Positions 43,391-53,522 of a DNA stretch of 64,000 nt are shown here, piece by piece (the first letter of the stretch is position 1; the number at the start of each line of letters is the position of its first letter). The translations under genes were made by a program, and so were the position numbers. Origin of the DNA: Atriophallophorus winterbourni. Lineage: Eukaryota > Platyhelminthes > Trematoda > Plagiorchiida > Microphallidae. Location: positions 78,642-142,641 of the forward strand of contig JACCGJ010002581.1 of NCBI GenBank assembly GCA_013407085.1. Direction: 5' to 3'. Below the pieces are notes generated by a model, which ran no database searches, was not told where the DNA came from, and saw only the letters and a list, made by a program, of their open reading frames with translations.

Positions 43391-44142
43391 TTAATGCAAC
43401 GCCGCGCATTATCGCGGTACTTCCGATGGATCCAGCAAACGGGTGATCGAGTGTGACTACTCGAGCGTTGGCGGGATGGGGTACGTGATCGTGACTTACT
43501 GTTGAGTGTGAGGTTTCGAACCTCATTGCGTAAAGTTGCAACCTCAGACAATAGATCCGTATTGCTGCCTTTCGCTGGAATACCCTGTGTGCGTGATCGT
43601 CCTGCGGTTACTGTGGAAACATGGGCATCTGGATAGGGACGGATACATTCAGCGATGTTGTCCGCTATTTCTGCAAGCTCAGATACCGGAGTGCTTTTCG
43701 CAGCAACCAAGATGGGTTGCACGCACTCAGGTAAGCACTGGAGCCATAGTTCCTTTAGTAAGGACTCGTCCATGTGCGATGACCCTAGCAGGCGGCGCAT
43801 CTCCATTAGTATGGTAGATGGCTTTTTGTTGGCAATTTCTAAGTTGTCAAACAACTGCTGCAGCCTAGATCGTTCAGACGGAACCGTGCGAGAAATCACG
43901 GCTTGTTTGACGATACGGTAGCGGTCACCTATGGGTGCAGTCAGGACTGCGTCGCGTACCTGTAATAACACATACGCGGGGAGTTTCTGCGTTAATTGTG
44001 ACAACATGGCGGAGTCATCAATTATATTTTTAGAACTAAATGCAGTTTCTAAAAAATGGAACCAATACTCAGGGTACTGTGAAATAAAGCTGGGTATTGT
44101 GATGACAGTCGAAGCCAAAATAACGCGTTTAGGATCACTCAT
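43309..44142 (-). CDS. gag: gag of element C
   Basis: Intact frame of 277 codons. I choose ATG 44142 (MSDPKRVILASTVI), 144 bp inside the 5' LTR, over the upstream open frame that begins in the LTR (44397). Capsid region: ISQYPEYWFHFLETAFSSKN, QLFDNLEIANKKPSTILMEM, ELWLQCLPECVQPILVAAKS, ELAEIADNIAECIRPYPDAH. A basic SR-rich linker (SKSRSRTPSRQRSSSH) and the CHCC motif CWIHRKYRDNARRCIKPC (C-x2-H-x9-C-x3-C) follow. It ends overlapping pol, which lies in the -1 frame. Forms the virus-like particle and packages element RNA; the best preserved gag in the window. Confidence 0.9.
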   Translation of the reverse strand: MSDPKRVILASTVITIPSFISQYPEYWFHFLETAFSSKNIIDDSAMLSQLTQKLPAYVLLQVRDAVLTAPIGDRYRIVKQAVISRTVPSERSRLQQLFDNLEIANKKPSTILMEMRRLLGSSHMDESLLKELWLQCLPECVQPILVAAKSTPVSELAEIADNIAECIRPYPDAHVSTVTAGRSRTQGIPAKGSNTDLLSEVATLRNEVRNLTLNSKSRSRTPSRQRSSSHTRSPVCWIHRKYRDNARRCIKPCVITHRQRNTRSGPQRRLLSWARRV

Positions 44143-44285
44143 GATAAACAGAAGCAATTGATGCAAATGAAATGCACGATTAAACGAGGTAAAAAAATTA
44201 CCTGAAAACTCCGATGTGAAGCGGAAAAATTTTGACGTACCGGAAAATATACATGAAGAATGCGTGTATGTCGGGCTCACCAATT

Positions 44286-44467
44286 TGTAGTAGACCAGAT
44301 TACTACAATAATATCCCCAAAAACGTTGGAGAAAAGGCACAGGAGATGGAAGGTTTATCGCGGTAGCCAAAACGTGTACAGAGCGATCACGATGCACGCA
44401 CGAACAAACGGAAGATAATTAATTGTCAAGGTCAATGTTTTGATGAGGCAAAACAAGCGGTGTTACA
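44286..44467 (-). repeat. 5' LTR of element C
   Basis: 182 bp, partner of 39338-39519. Reads TGTAACACC to CTACTACA on the coding strand; TGGTGAGCCCGAC (PBS) follows three bases later at about 44282-44270. Confidence 0.93.
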
Positions 44468-44471
44468 AAAT

Positions 44472-45119
44472 GACTATGGCGAAAAATTGAATCCCTGTGA
44501 ATATGTTAGCGCGATATATTACTCTAAAATAGCATACAAGCTCGTAAAATGAAAAGAATAAATAAATGCTAATAATGGACAGTTCATCACGTGGCGCGTT
44601 TTGATGAAGAAACTCACCGTAGCGCTAGGCTCAGTTGGGCGTATTCGTTTGCCTAGGTTGAGTCCTAAAGCTCCACCTAATAGTTGGCTGAAAACCTTAC
44701 GAAATATGGCTGCAAACGACAGACTGTGGCAGCAGTATATTTTATTGTTTCAATTTTTTAACTTCTTATTATTTGATAAAAAAAACTTAAAAACAAATCA
44801 AAAAATCACGAAATCTCATGCAGTAAAACTACAAAACCAAGCTGCTTTGTGCGCATTTGCTTTTGAATATTCCACTTTCCTGCTTCCCTTTTCCACACTC
44901 TTGCTTATCTGGTTTTCCTGATTGATATTGCTTGGCACTTTGGCTCTAGACTTGAGCTTCACGATGATGGTGATGATTTCCTTACCGACTTTCAGTTGTG
45001 TCGTCGCCGAATCAGTCACTCAAACTCAGCTCTTCCCCAAGTTCAGTGAAAATTCCTACGTCTCTGTTTATTCGATCACTTTTCTCTATATCCAAAATAA
45101 GCGTCTCGCTGCTGTCTGA
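44472..45119. other. Anonymous duplicated stretch (right arm)
   Basis: Mirror of 24233-24890. The conserved-looking frame 44922-45119 (mirrored at 24233-24424) is low in motif content (SFTMMVMISLPTF) and probably the antisense of LINE sequence. No gene called. Confidence 0.5.
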
Positions 45120-45745
45120 TCCTCATATCGTTAGCAAACAAGAGCAACGTTAACACAAGCAGGCTGCTAATTCGATCAACAAAATAATAAGTATTAGTGG
45201 GCCAAGCAATGAGCATTTAGGCCTTTCACCGAGTATCACCGAATCCTCGAAGCTCACTCCACCAATCCTAACCTAGTTAGTGCGATTCTTCAGGAAACTG
45301 TCTAACGAACTATGTGTTTCGTCTGAGATCTCACACATCTTTAGCTTGCGCAGTTACCTATGGTTGACAGAGTCAACGGTCTCCTGAAACTCAAGGTAGG
45401 AAAATTGAACAATACTTTTTTAATCGAGATGTGATGTCACTTCATCAAGAGAGATCAAAAGATTTGATAAACAGCACCATCCTTAACAGAACCCGTGCTC
45501 AGCATCGCATAATAAGGTATTACCTACCAAATGTTTATAGGCACTCTAAAAGAACGCTAGTCAGGCATACTGGACTATAGTTGTGTACAAATGAACTCGG
45601 ACCCTTTTTGCATATGGCTGCCACTTCTGATCGCTCCCAATCGTCAGGTAGCATATCCCGAGGTAAGAAAGCTGTAATAATCGAGCTAACCACAAGGCCA
45701 ATTATTGAATTGCCGAATGGGGGCCAGTCGACATATTATCCATAA
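45120..45745 (-). pseudogene. CR1/Jockey-like RT piece (right arm)
   Basis: Mirror of 23600-24340: the FAND/FADD box lies near 45150 and the RT entry ending at about 45745. Broken frames, no further information beyond its duplicate status. Confidence 0.65.
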
Positions 45746-46874
45746 TAAATGATTCCAGGATTTTTTTACTAGTAATTACAAACTGAGGACTAAATACCAA
45801 CCAACATATATCAGAGTTATATCAGCAAAGGTTTCAAATACTTGGAAATAATTCGTGTTGCTGGGAACTGTTAAATTGATCAGACACATGTCGAATAAAA
45901 CCGACGTGATCAGTGGTGTACCCCAAGGTTCGGTACTTGATCCTCTTCTATTCTTGATTCTGATCGATGACATGTCATCTGCATTGAAGTGCCCATGCTT
46001 CATTTTCGCGGATGATGTGAAATTCATCGGATCAACGGATGAAGATACGTTGATACACGACCTTGAATGGGTCATAAACTGGTCATACCAGTGGGACCTC
46101 CCACTGAACCTTAATAAGAGCCAACTCTTGTCAGCACTGGTTGATAAGAGTTCAGTTCAGATGTCGGGCAATTCCCTCACTGTTAGAGCCACACAGCGTG
46201 TCAAGGATTTGGGAATACTAGTTAGGACTGACTTCAAATGGGAGGACCAATGCGCCGCTGCAGCTCAACGTGCTCGCAATGTTCTCTTTCGGCTGAGATC
46301 CGTGTTATCCAGCATTTAGAATATTGTGTCCAGGCGTGGTGCCCTTACTACAAGGAGAATATCGTTGAACTCGAAAGCGTACAGCGTCTCGCAACTCGCA
46401 TGATTGAGGGTCAGCGAGGGAAACTTAACGCTGCGCGCCTAAAGTCCCTAAATTTTTTCTCACTACCGCGCCGACGTTTGAGAGGCGACTTAATTGAAAC
46501 CTTTAAGATCTTAAAGGGGTTAAGTGGCGTTATCATGACCAACTTCTTTGCCTTAAGTCCCGAGCTGGGTACCCGAGCCATTCACTCAAACTTGCTAAGG
46601 AGCGATGTAGACTAGACTCCAGGATAAACTTTTTCAGCCTCAGGGTGGTAAATTTCTGGAATCGGCTTCCAGAAAAACTTATATCCTGCAGTTCTGTCGC
46701 AAGTTTTAAGCATTGTTTGAACCGCATCTGGGGTGAGCTTTTTCCTGAATTCTCCTGAATTCTGCGAGATTAGGTAGTTCACCATTTTAGCGTTGTTTGG
46801 TAAGTAAGTAAATGCTAAAGTTCTGTTTTTTTAATACACAACTCTTCTTTAGGTGACCTCTCACCGTACTGGTG

Positions 46875-47440
46875 CAGTCTCTGACTGTGCGGCACTTTGC
46901 ATGGACCAAGCTTGTGTGCTTTCACCAGAAAATAGCAGTGCGACTCCGATGTACTTTCACATTATTCTTAGCAACGTTGGCAACTCAGATCAGCATGGTG
47001 TTACTTTTCCCGTACTTCACAATTGTGCATTCGTGCAAACGTCACACGAGACTCAATTTTTTTAATCATTTTGGGTATGTTTTGTTTCGAATCCCGATGA
47101 TATGTTTTCTATCTCTGAAATGTTTCAAACTGCATGTTTGCATGTGGTAGTTTTGCTTAGAAATTGTGTACTATTTTCGTTCATTGTTACGGATGTGCAA
47201 TCGTGCGGCATTTCTGTGCTGTGCGGCTAACATCGTGCTAAATTGATAGATCACCAGTAGTGACCTGCATGCTGAAACATGCCGGAGTCTCACTACCATT
47301 TTTTTCTTTTTCCTTTCTACTTCTTTTGTCATATCTGTCTAGGTCCGGGCAACCTGACAGTATCTCAGCCCACGTGCAGTCTATGACTGTGCGGCACTTT
47401 GCCTCGATCAGACTTGTGCTTTCACATCACATCACTGGTG
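46875..47440 (+). mobile_element. 566-bp short-repeat insertion with 7-bp target duplication
   Basis: Inserted in the CR1 3' UTR: ACTGGTG occurs at 46868-46874 and again at 47434-47440, and the left arm has the uninterrupted site near 22415. The insert begins (46875-46927) and ends (47379-47430) with similar about 52-bp blocks (CAGTCTCTGACTGTGCGGCA / CAGTCTATGACTGTGCGGCA ... CTTGTGCTTTCA). A full short interspersed unit lies between 47195 and 47430. It has no ORF. Either a terminal-repeat non-autonomous element or two short units inserted together. Confidence 0.8.
47195..47430 (+). repeat. Short interspersed repeat, full copy
   Basis: Unit of about 200-235 bp: TGTGCTGTGCGGCTAAC, GTGCTAAATTGAT, GCATGCTGAAACA, GTCTCACTACCAT, a T/C-rich block, ATCTGTCTAGG, CAACCTGACAGTATCT, AGCCCACGTGCAGTC, GACTGTGCGGCACTTTG, and CTTGTGCTTTCAC at the end. 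No coding capacity; no convincing Pol III A and B boxes. Confidence 0.8.
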
Positions 47441-47675
47441 AAGAGAAATGTATTCTTATCTTTCCAGCATCATTCATAACGAGGTGCTTCCTAAATACAA
47501 ACCGGATAATCCCTTGGCATCGCGATCGTCGAGGATATCCAAATCACAATAAGAATAAACGCTTTGGCAGTGGTGGTTGCTTCTTTGCAGCTTTCCACCG
47601 AAAGAAATTCTGGACGCTCGATTGGCTCATTTGCCACTTACTGTCCTGTGCAACTGAACTGAACTGAACTGGTTA

Positions 47676-48489
47676 TTACCAGCGCCAGGTTACTTATTAT
47701 TTAGAGGTGAATGTCGTCCGAGCCAGCATGTTTATGTGGGTTAGCTGCTGCCAGAGCCTATTTTAATTTATAATCAGTAGAGGTTTACTCATATGGTAAC
47801 TGGGCTGTTTAAATATCAACTTAACGATCGAGCCTTTGAACAGACTGGAAATGTTTGAGGAAATCAGATGTTTTTTTCTAAATCAGAGGTCATTGGGGTT
47901 TCGTCATCCTGTTTAAAATTACCTATCCAATCTGGCGTTTTGCATTTGATTGTGCATAAGTATAGTAACACTTTAGTCACTGTTATGCGACCCTCTGTAC
48001 ACACCACCCAGTAGTTTCTTACAAGCTATCAGCTTTTATTACCACAATAAAACTATTGACTATATATTACGTGCCACTCGTGATTCAAAGTCACGGTTTG
48101 CCTTGTGTTTTTCCCAAACAGCCGTATTCCTGACCATTTTATATTTCGACCGGACTGTTTTTCCTGCTAGGCTTTGTGAGCTTTCCGGACAAGGTCTAGA
48201 ATTCTAAAAACGAGATCTTTTATCTATGGTTACTGAAAATTATTTGCATTTTAGACCATTAAAACCTTCAATTATGTTTAATTACCTATCGCATCCGGCG
48301 AACAATTCTGAAGAATAGAATAGAATTGAATAAGAACGGGGAATTGAAAAGAACGGGAATGATTAGTATTGACAGATCAATAGTCAATAGTTTATTACGG
48401 TATAAAAGCGGGGAGCTTGTACAAATCGCAGGGTGGATTGTGCAGTGGATCAAAAAGAAAAGAAAAGTAAAATGTTCGAGTTTCCAAGG
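47676..48489. other. Stretch without a recognisable gene
   Basis: AT-rich, no ORF of note. Around 48035-48075 the phrase 'accacaata(a)aactattgactatat' recurs at 49800-49835, probably a shared LINE 3' tail. Confidence 0.5.
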
Positions 48490-48690
48490 CCTTATAGCGG
48501 GCCACATTCGCGTTAGCCTGCACCATCAGTGGATTTTTGTGGCATTGGGACAGGTAGGGCGTCAACCCGGAACACCGCTACCCACCACATCCTCCGGAAC
48601 AGGGTCAGCTGAGACTGCGTGCGCTTGGACTGGGATATTGGGTCTGAAGAAGTTTCAGCAGTTCAGCACAGTGGTCGAAGGAAAATGTGA
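48490..48690 (+). repeat. Dispersed repeat, partner of 2945-3130
   Basis: See 2945-3130: matching phrases in opposite orientation ('tagggcgtcaacccggaac', 'ggtcagctgagactgcgtg', 'ggatattgggtctgaa'). The surrounding frame 48326-48778 (150 codons) is open on the plus strand but shows no family resemblance and is probably chance. Confidence 0.6.
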
Positions 48691-48778
48691 TCCATATTTT
48701 CTGGGACGGGAAACGCTGTGGAAAAAGGGAAAGATATGGTGCAGTATCACAAAGAATATAAGCGTGAAAAAAGCATAA

Positions 48779-49500
48779 TTAAGAATTGTGTATCGTCTGA
48801 TAAAAATGGAGGTCAAGGTGTTTTTTAAAAATAATTAGGGATGGGGCAGAAATAACCGAAACGGGTAGTGCGTTCCAAGCACGAGGAATCCGGACGGCAA
48901 AGGAGTATCTGCGGCAGTCCAATCCACTGTGCAGATGTGCTAACTTCAAGTGATGACCACGATTTGCTGAGTATGGGGCCATTTTAAGCATACTTCTACA
49001 TGGGTGAGTTTCTTCCGTCAATATCCGATACGCAAGGATCAGATCGCCTCGGATACGACGATAGTTTATAGAGAATAATTGTGGAGTTGTAAGACGTTCA
49101 TCGTAGCTGACGGAGCTAAGCCCCTTGACAAGCTTCGTAGAACGTCTTTGCGGCTGTTCTAGGGTGTGCTGGTCACGTTTCAACCATGGGTTCCAGACGG
49201 AGACAGCATACTCCAAGTGTGGCCTGATGTACGCCTGAAGAAGAAACGGGAAGAGACGTGGATGGATTGTTCCGAACGCACGTTTTAAAAGCCCAACGTT
49301 TCTATTTGCCACGGTTGAAGCTCTACTACACTGAGCAGAGCAGCCCAAGTCATTTTGTATAATCACCCCAAGATCTTTTTCTTGCATCGTGACAGCGAGC
49401 ATCTTGTTAAGCAAGATAAAATCATCAATATCCGTTGGTATTCTGTGGAGAACAGTTTTAAGTTTTTTTCAATCTTTGTCGGTAATTGACATAAGATGGG
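48779..49500 (-). pseudogene. CR1-like ORF2 C-terminus, second lineage
   Basis: The minus frame 49414-48779 (211 codons) is uninterrupted: VTMQEKDLGVIIQNDLGCSA, FLLQAYIRPHLEYAVSVWNP, KLVKGLSSVSYDERLTTPQL, FSINYRRIRGDLILAYRILT, HHLKLAHLHSGLDCRRYSFA, VRIPRAWNALPVSVISAPSL. It ends at a natural stop at 48779. It differs clearly from the CR1 lineage in the duplication arms (closer to 26736-27269 in its SxNxGHxLKL block). 5'-truncated, no EN or palm domain. Confidence 0.85.
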
Positions 49501-50110
49501 CGTTTAGAATGTTTGGTTGCTGGTCACTCTTGTGCTTCAAGTAGCTTTCCTTCAAACTGTAGTCTCCAAACTAGTAAGTAGGACGCTAGATTGCAACCTA
49601 TATCACTCCTTAGTATTCACGTATTTTCAGCGCACAAACTGCTTTCAACTGGAAGTATCAACCAAAGTTTTGTGGTGCTCGCACCCCCATCCCTTACAGT
49701 ATCTACGTTTTTCTTCATTCGGACCTTAATTTTAACCCTGAACTTTCGAATCCATGTGTACAACATCCTGTCGTTTTCTTTTAAGCTTGTCGCTTTTTTT
49801 ACCACAATATACTATTGACTATATACTATTGACCATTGACGTAGTTAACGCGTGAAAATTAATCCATGATGAATTAGTCATGGCAAATATGACTGGCACG
49901 ATTAACATGGTCTGTACAAAGGACAGCAAGTGCTCTTTCCCGAATATTACAAGCGGAATGTAGCTCGGATTTTTCCTAGTAGAGACTACAATGGATGGAA
50001 TGGCATCATCATCATCAAGGACAACATTACATCGGTAACATATAGATAGCAGATAAACGTTTTAACACGGTACCAGACAATATCATACAGAAGTGGAATG
50101 CGATTACTAC
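49501..50110. other. Stretch without a recognisable gene
   Basis: Noncoding; includes the LINE-tail phrase near 49800-49835. Overlapping open frames at 49517-49818 have no family resemblance. Confidence 0.5.
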
Positions 50111-50114
50111 CGTA

Positions 50115-50414
50115 ATGCACGATGCCGCGGAGTCGGCATGTGGCAGATTAGCCTCTGGTAAAAGTCCCCACTGGATCTGCCAGGCTACTCTTCGATTACA
50201 ACAGAAAAGCGAAAGAATCCTTCTGGTTCGCAATATAATGTCGAACGAAGACGCGTCAGAATTAATCTCATGCGTAGCATTCCATCCGATAGAGAAATTT
50301 GAAGAAATGGAGTTCGCATGCAATTCAGGTAACGTTCGAAGACTGTTCCAGTTGATTCGGTCTACAGATTCTAAAACCATTGGAGTCAGTGAGACAATGG
50401 CAGAGAATGATGAC
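50115..50414 (+). pseudogene. RTE-like linker fragment (between endonuclease and RT)
   Basis: The 100-codon plus frame ends in EMEFACNSGNVRRLFQLIRS, TDSKTIGVSETM, matching the 'E.A...GN.RKLFQLIR.TG.....VSE' block that precedes RT in RTE-type ORFs. No EN or RT follows on this strand; the next RTE pieces run in the opposite direction, giving a tail-to-tail arrangement. Confidence 0.65.
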
Positions 50415-51912
50415 TAGCAAAAAGAGTAACTTACGCAGGTTGATATGCTTCTCTATATCAACATTAACACCAAAGAACTTGTTTCGGAGAACATCGTTGC
50501 ATCTGCTAACTCCCAGAATGCTGTGGAGACATTGGTTGTCAAATACTTGAAGACGCTGAACGTGTTCTACGTAAGGTCCAAGTTTCGCACCCACAGTAAT
50601 ACGGCCCGAAGTATCAAATTATAAACTACCTTTGAGTAACGAAGACAGTCCTTTCTGACGCTACATTTGTCCTAGGTTTCGAAATGCTGCGGTCTCTTTA
50701 GAAATGCGTGCTGAGATCTCGTCATCTATCAATGCATAATTATTTATACAACTACCGCGATACGCAAAACGATCTACAATTTCAAGCGCTTGATTGTAAA
50801 GTAATAGTATTGTTTGATATTGTTTGTCGATATTCTGCTGCAGAGAGTGCAAAAGGTATTTCAAATGTAGGAACAATACTAGCTAGCTAGTTCAGTATCG
50901 CTTGTACGAGCCGAAGAGCAGAGCTATATTATCAGCATAGTCCAAGTGGAGAAGATTGCCACCTGGCATTATGTAAGCTTCGAAAGCTGTGGCTGCATAC
51001 TTCCATGATGACATCAATCCTAAAATTGAACAGAAAAGGAGAAATCGGATATACTTTTCGGGCGCCACCTGTGGTGGGAAATTTGGTGAAATGTCGTTGT
51101 GAACCATAACGCATCTAGATGTATTAGCATAAAGTGCACGCAGTATGTTGAGATACTTTTGTACAGCCTTTGCACAGCAAGGTGTTAAACCGAACATTTC
51201 GATCGACTGAACCAAATGATTATTTGAAGTCTAAAACTGGCTACTGCTGGCTGTCGATAAGTGTGTCGAAGAGTAAAAATGTTGCCGGCACGGCCTTTGC
51301 CTGACTGGAACCCTAGTTTCTGTTCTCGGATCTGTGCTTTCCTATACGATGTTAATATTCGAAGACATGTGGACGCTTTATCATTTCATAATGATGTGAG
51401 TGAGACTTATCCCACGATAATTATAGCAGAGCTTTGCACACATTTTTTGAATATCGTGCAATACTTCTGTGCTGTGCGCATAAAATCGTGCTAAATTGAT
51501 TGGCCACCGGTAGTGAGCTGCATGCTGAAACACGCTGGAATCTCGCTGCCATTTCTATTTTCTTTCGAATATCTGTCTAGGCCTCGGCAACCCGGCAGTA
51601 TCTTAGCCAACGTGCAGTCTGACTGTGCGGAGCTTTGTGTGATCAGGCTTGTGCATTCATAATACAACTCTAAGCGACAGATTCTAAGAACACTTCACGG
51701 AGATCGCTTAATATATTGATTAGGATTTGGCCACCTTTCTTGAACAAAACAAGCGGCGTGCCATCGTGGCCAACAAGCTTGAATCGTTTTATGAATTCGA
51801 TACATGCTTTAATTTCTAAATCACCAAGGGGATCTACGCTAACAGGCCAAGGAACATATTGCTTCAAATGAGGCAATGAATCCGTTGCATGCGGCCAGTT
51901 GAATTTTTTCAA
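50325..51912 (-). pseudogene. RTE-like RT remnant, interrupted by a short repeat
   Basis: Minus strand. 51912-51670 reads FNWPHATDSLPHLKQY and EIKACIEFIKRFKLVGHDGT (RTE 'A...LK..KA.G.DG..PE'). 51215-50892 reads QKYLNILRALYANTSRCVMV and LLHLDYADNIALL, the YADD box as YADN. 50876-50661 has RFAYRGSCINN and ISARISKETAAFRNL; 50594 onward has EHVQRLQVFDNQCLHSILGV. The copy of the short repeat at 51461-51660 splits it. Many stops. Confidence 0.75.
51461..51660 (+). repeat. Short interspersed repeat, full copy
   Basis: All blocks of the unit are present (TGTGCTGTGCG, GTGCTAAATTGATTGGCCAC, GTAGTGAGCTGCATGCTGAA, ATCTGTCTAGGCC, GGCAGTATCTTAGCC, GACTGTGCGGAGCTTTG, CTTGTGCATTCA). It sits inside the RTE remnant. 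Confidence 0.8.
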
Positions 51913-52211
51913 AATGTTCGGCCCATTCGAGAGGTGTCTATTTTATTATTGATAAGAGTGCCGTCTAATTCAGGGATAATCTTACTCACTCCTTTGTTCG
52001 TAGGACCCGTCAATCGAATAAGTCAGAAGAGTTTTCGCACGTCACCAGCATTATTTGCTATTTCTATTTGTTTGACCTTATTTAACCTCCACTTGGTCGG
52101 TACGGAACACAATCGATCGCTTGCAGATCTGATTTTATTGTGTGATAGTCAAGTGTTGGTGCCAACTGAAAGCAAATTCAGTAGCTACAAAAATGTAAAT
52201 GACACCGGCTA

Positions 52212-52390
52212 ACTCCGTGCTAAATTGATTGGCCACTAGTAGTGAGCTGCATGCTGAAACACGTTGGAGTTTCACTACCATCTTTATTCTCGATTTCTCA
52301 TATCTGGGCAACCTGACAGTATTTTAGCCCACGTGCAGTCTCTGACTGTGCGGCACTTTGCCTGGATCAGGCTTGTGCTTTCACACCACC
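52212..52390 (+). repeat. Short interspersed repeat, full copy
   Basis: GTGCTAAATTGATTGGCCAC through GACTGTGCGGCACTTTGCCT and CTTGTGCTTTCACAC. The T-rich middle is shorter than in the 47.2-kb copy. Confidence 0.8.
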
Positions 52391-53505
52391 AAATGACACC
52401 GCGATTGTCCAAGAAAAATAGCCTTGTTCGTTTATACGAATTTTCAGCGTATAAAATTAATTAAAACACATTTTTGGAAAAAGCCAACTAAATAGATAGA
52501 AACTTTATGTTTATTGTGACATTGGAATCGCCAATCTCATCTTCAAATACGGGAAATCGTTGGTTTCGTCTTCTAGTAACATCCCAATATATCGAGCGTT
52601 ATGGTGAGATTAAGCGAATGCTCGGTTTGCACAATTTTTTCATATCATGTTGTTGACCTGTTTCGGTCGATTTCGACCATGGATATACATCATAAGCGCA
52701 TGATAGTTTCATGCTCTACAGCAATTCGATTCGGGAAGAACAATCTCCCACAGCGCTCACAGAAACAGGTAGTACTCGGACGATCGGCGGCAGTTGCACG
52801 CTGTAGACATGATTTGCGATTTGCAGCCGAGAGCATAATCTGCTCTTCACCAGCTTTCAAATGACGCAGTGCCTCCTAAATGATCGGTCAAGAGCAAGTT
52901 CTTCCAAACTCGTACGGTAAATGTCAAGAGCTTTCATATCTATGATGTAAACGTCTTTGTACTACAAGTGCGGTCTGCTCAATGGTCGACTTTCTTGTTT
53001 CAACTCCCCAAAGAGTATGTCTTTTGGAATACGACCATTTTACGTTCTGTACACATGAGAAAAGCGCACATTTAGAACGTGCGAGTTATAAAATGTACTC
53101 CGTTCACATCGAAATAGATAAATGTTGGTAAAATCAATAGGGTTGTTCAACGCCGGACTACCAGCGCCAATGCTGCAATCGATGTTCTTTTTGTAATCTA
53201 TTCATTTTGCATTTTAATCCGTTTCCGAGGACATTCAGTGTTGAATTGATTGTCATCTACAATGACCTGCATGCAACAATGCTGCTATAATCTATTGCAG
53301 CATACCTATCTATCCACGGACAAACTGACACTATCTCATCTGATGTGAAGTCATACATACATCCTTTCTCAGTTGTTTGGTCGTAGTAAACTAGCCACAC
53401 GGAAGCCTATCCAAATGTCTACTTTTTATGTCGTAACAATAATTGATGCGTCTTCGTTGTTTAATTCTGTCCGCGATAATAAACATGACTAATCGGTTCA
53501 ATTTC
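52391..53505. other. DMAC2 upstream region without a recognisable gene
   Basis: Contains the phrase GGTCGATTTCGACCATGGAT at about 52665, also found (as GGTCGATGTCGACCATGG) near 27467. A worn partial short repeat lies at about 53228-53370 (GTTGAATTGATTG, GACCTGCATGCA). No ORF with family resemblance. The DMAC2 promoter should lie here, but no motif can be pointed to. Confidence 0.45.
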
Positions 53506-53506
53506 A

Positions 53507-53511
53507 CACAG
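53507..53511 (+). promoter_or_regulatory. Possible splice-leader acceptor before the DMAC2 start
   Basis: TTTCACACAG ends at 53511, 11 bases before ATG 53523. It could accept a trans-spliced leader, a common feature of flatworm mRNAs, or end a cis intron of a 5' UTR exon. Inference from position only. Confidence 0.35.
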
Positions 53512-53522
53512 GTTTCAAACAA

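Larger units (their letters stand above)
39338..44467 (-). mobile_element. Complete CsRn1-like retrotransposon C with TSD AAAT
   Basis: 5130 bp, minus strand. Two 182-bp LTRs, 4-bp target duplication AAAT at 39334-39337 and 44468-44471, PBS after the 5' LTR, gag, pol and a purine tract before the 3' LTR. The left arm of the inverted duplication carries the same place without the element ('gtcattttactaattc' near 24895), which proves the boundaries. The LTRs differ at few positions and the ORFs have one frameshift and one stop. About 730 bp between pol and the 3' LTR hold no recognised gene. Confidence 0.95.
37840..47675 (-). repeat. Right arm of an inverted segmental duplication
   Basis: Reverse-complement partner of 22191-26518. 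It contains two insertions absent from the left arm: element C (39338-44467 plus one AAAT) and a 566-bp short-repeat insertion (46875-47440). It lacks about 116 bp that the left arm has near 26345-26465. The end at 47675 is the (TGAAC)n CR1 tail. Confidence 0.9.
45790..47675 (+). pseudogene. CR1-like ORF2 3' portion and 3' UTR (right arm)
   Basis: Better preserved than its left-arm mirror. The frame 45855-46319 reads DVISGVPQGSVLDPLLFLIL, CFIFADDVKFIGSTDEDTLI, WDLPLNLNKSQLL, VKDLGILVRTDFKWEDQCAA. After a frame change, 46238-46615 reads EYCVQAWCPYYKENIVELES, RLATRMIEGQRG, FFSLPRRRLRGDLIETFKIL. The end (WNRLPEKLISCSS) lies at 46650-46740. The 3' UTR is interrupted at 46874 by a 566-bp short-repeat insertion and ends in (TGAAC)n at 47675. 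Contains the intact YADD-type box (FADD) and GVPQGS. Confidence 0.88.
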
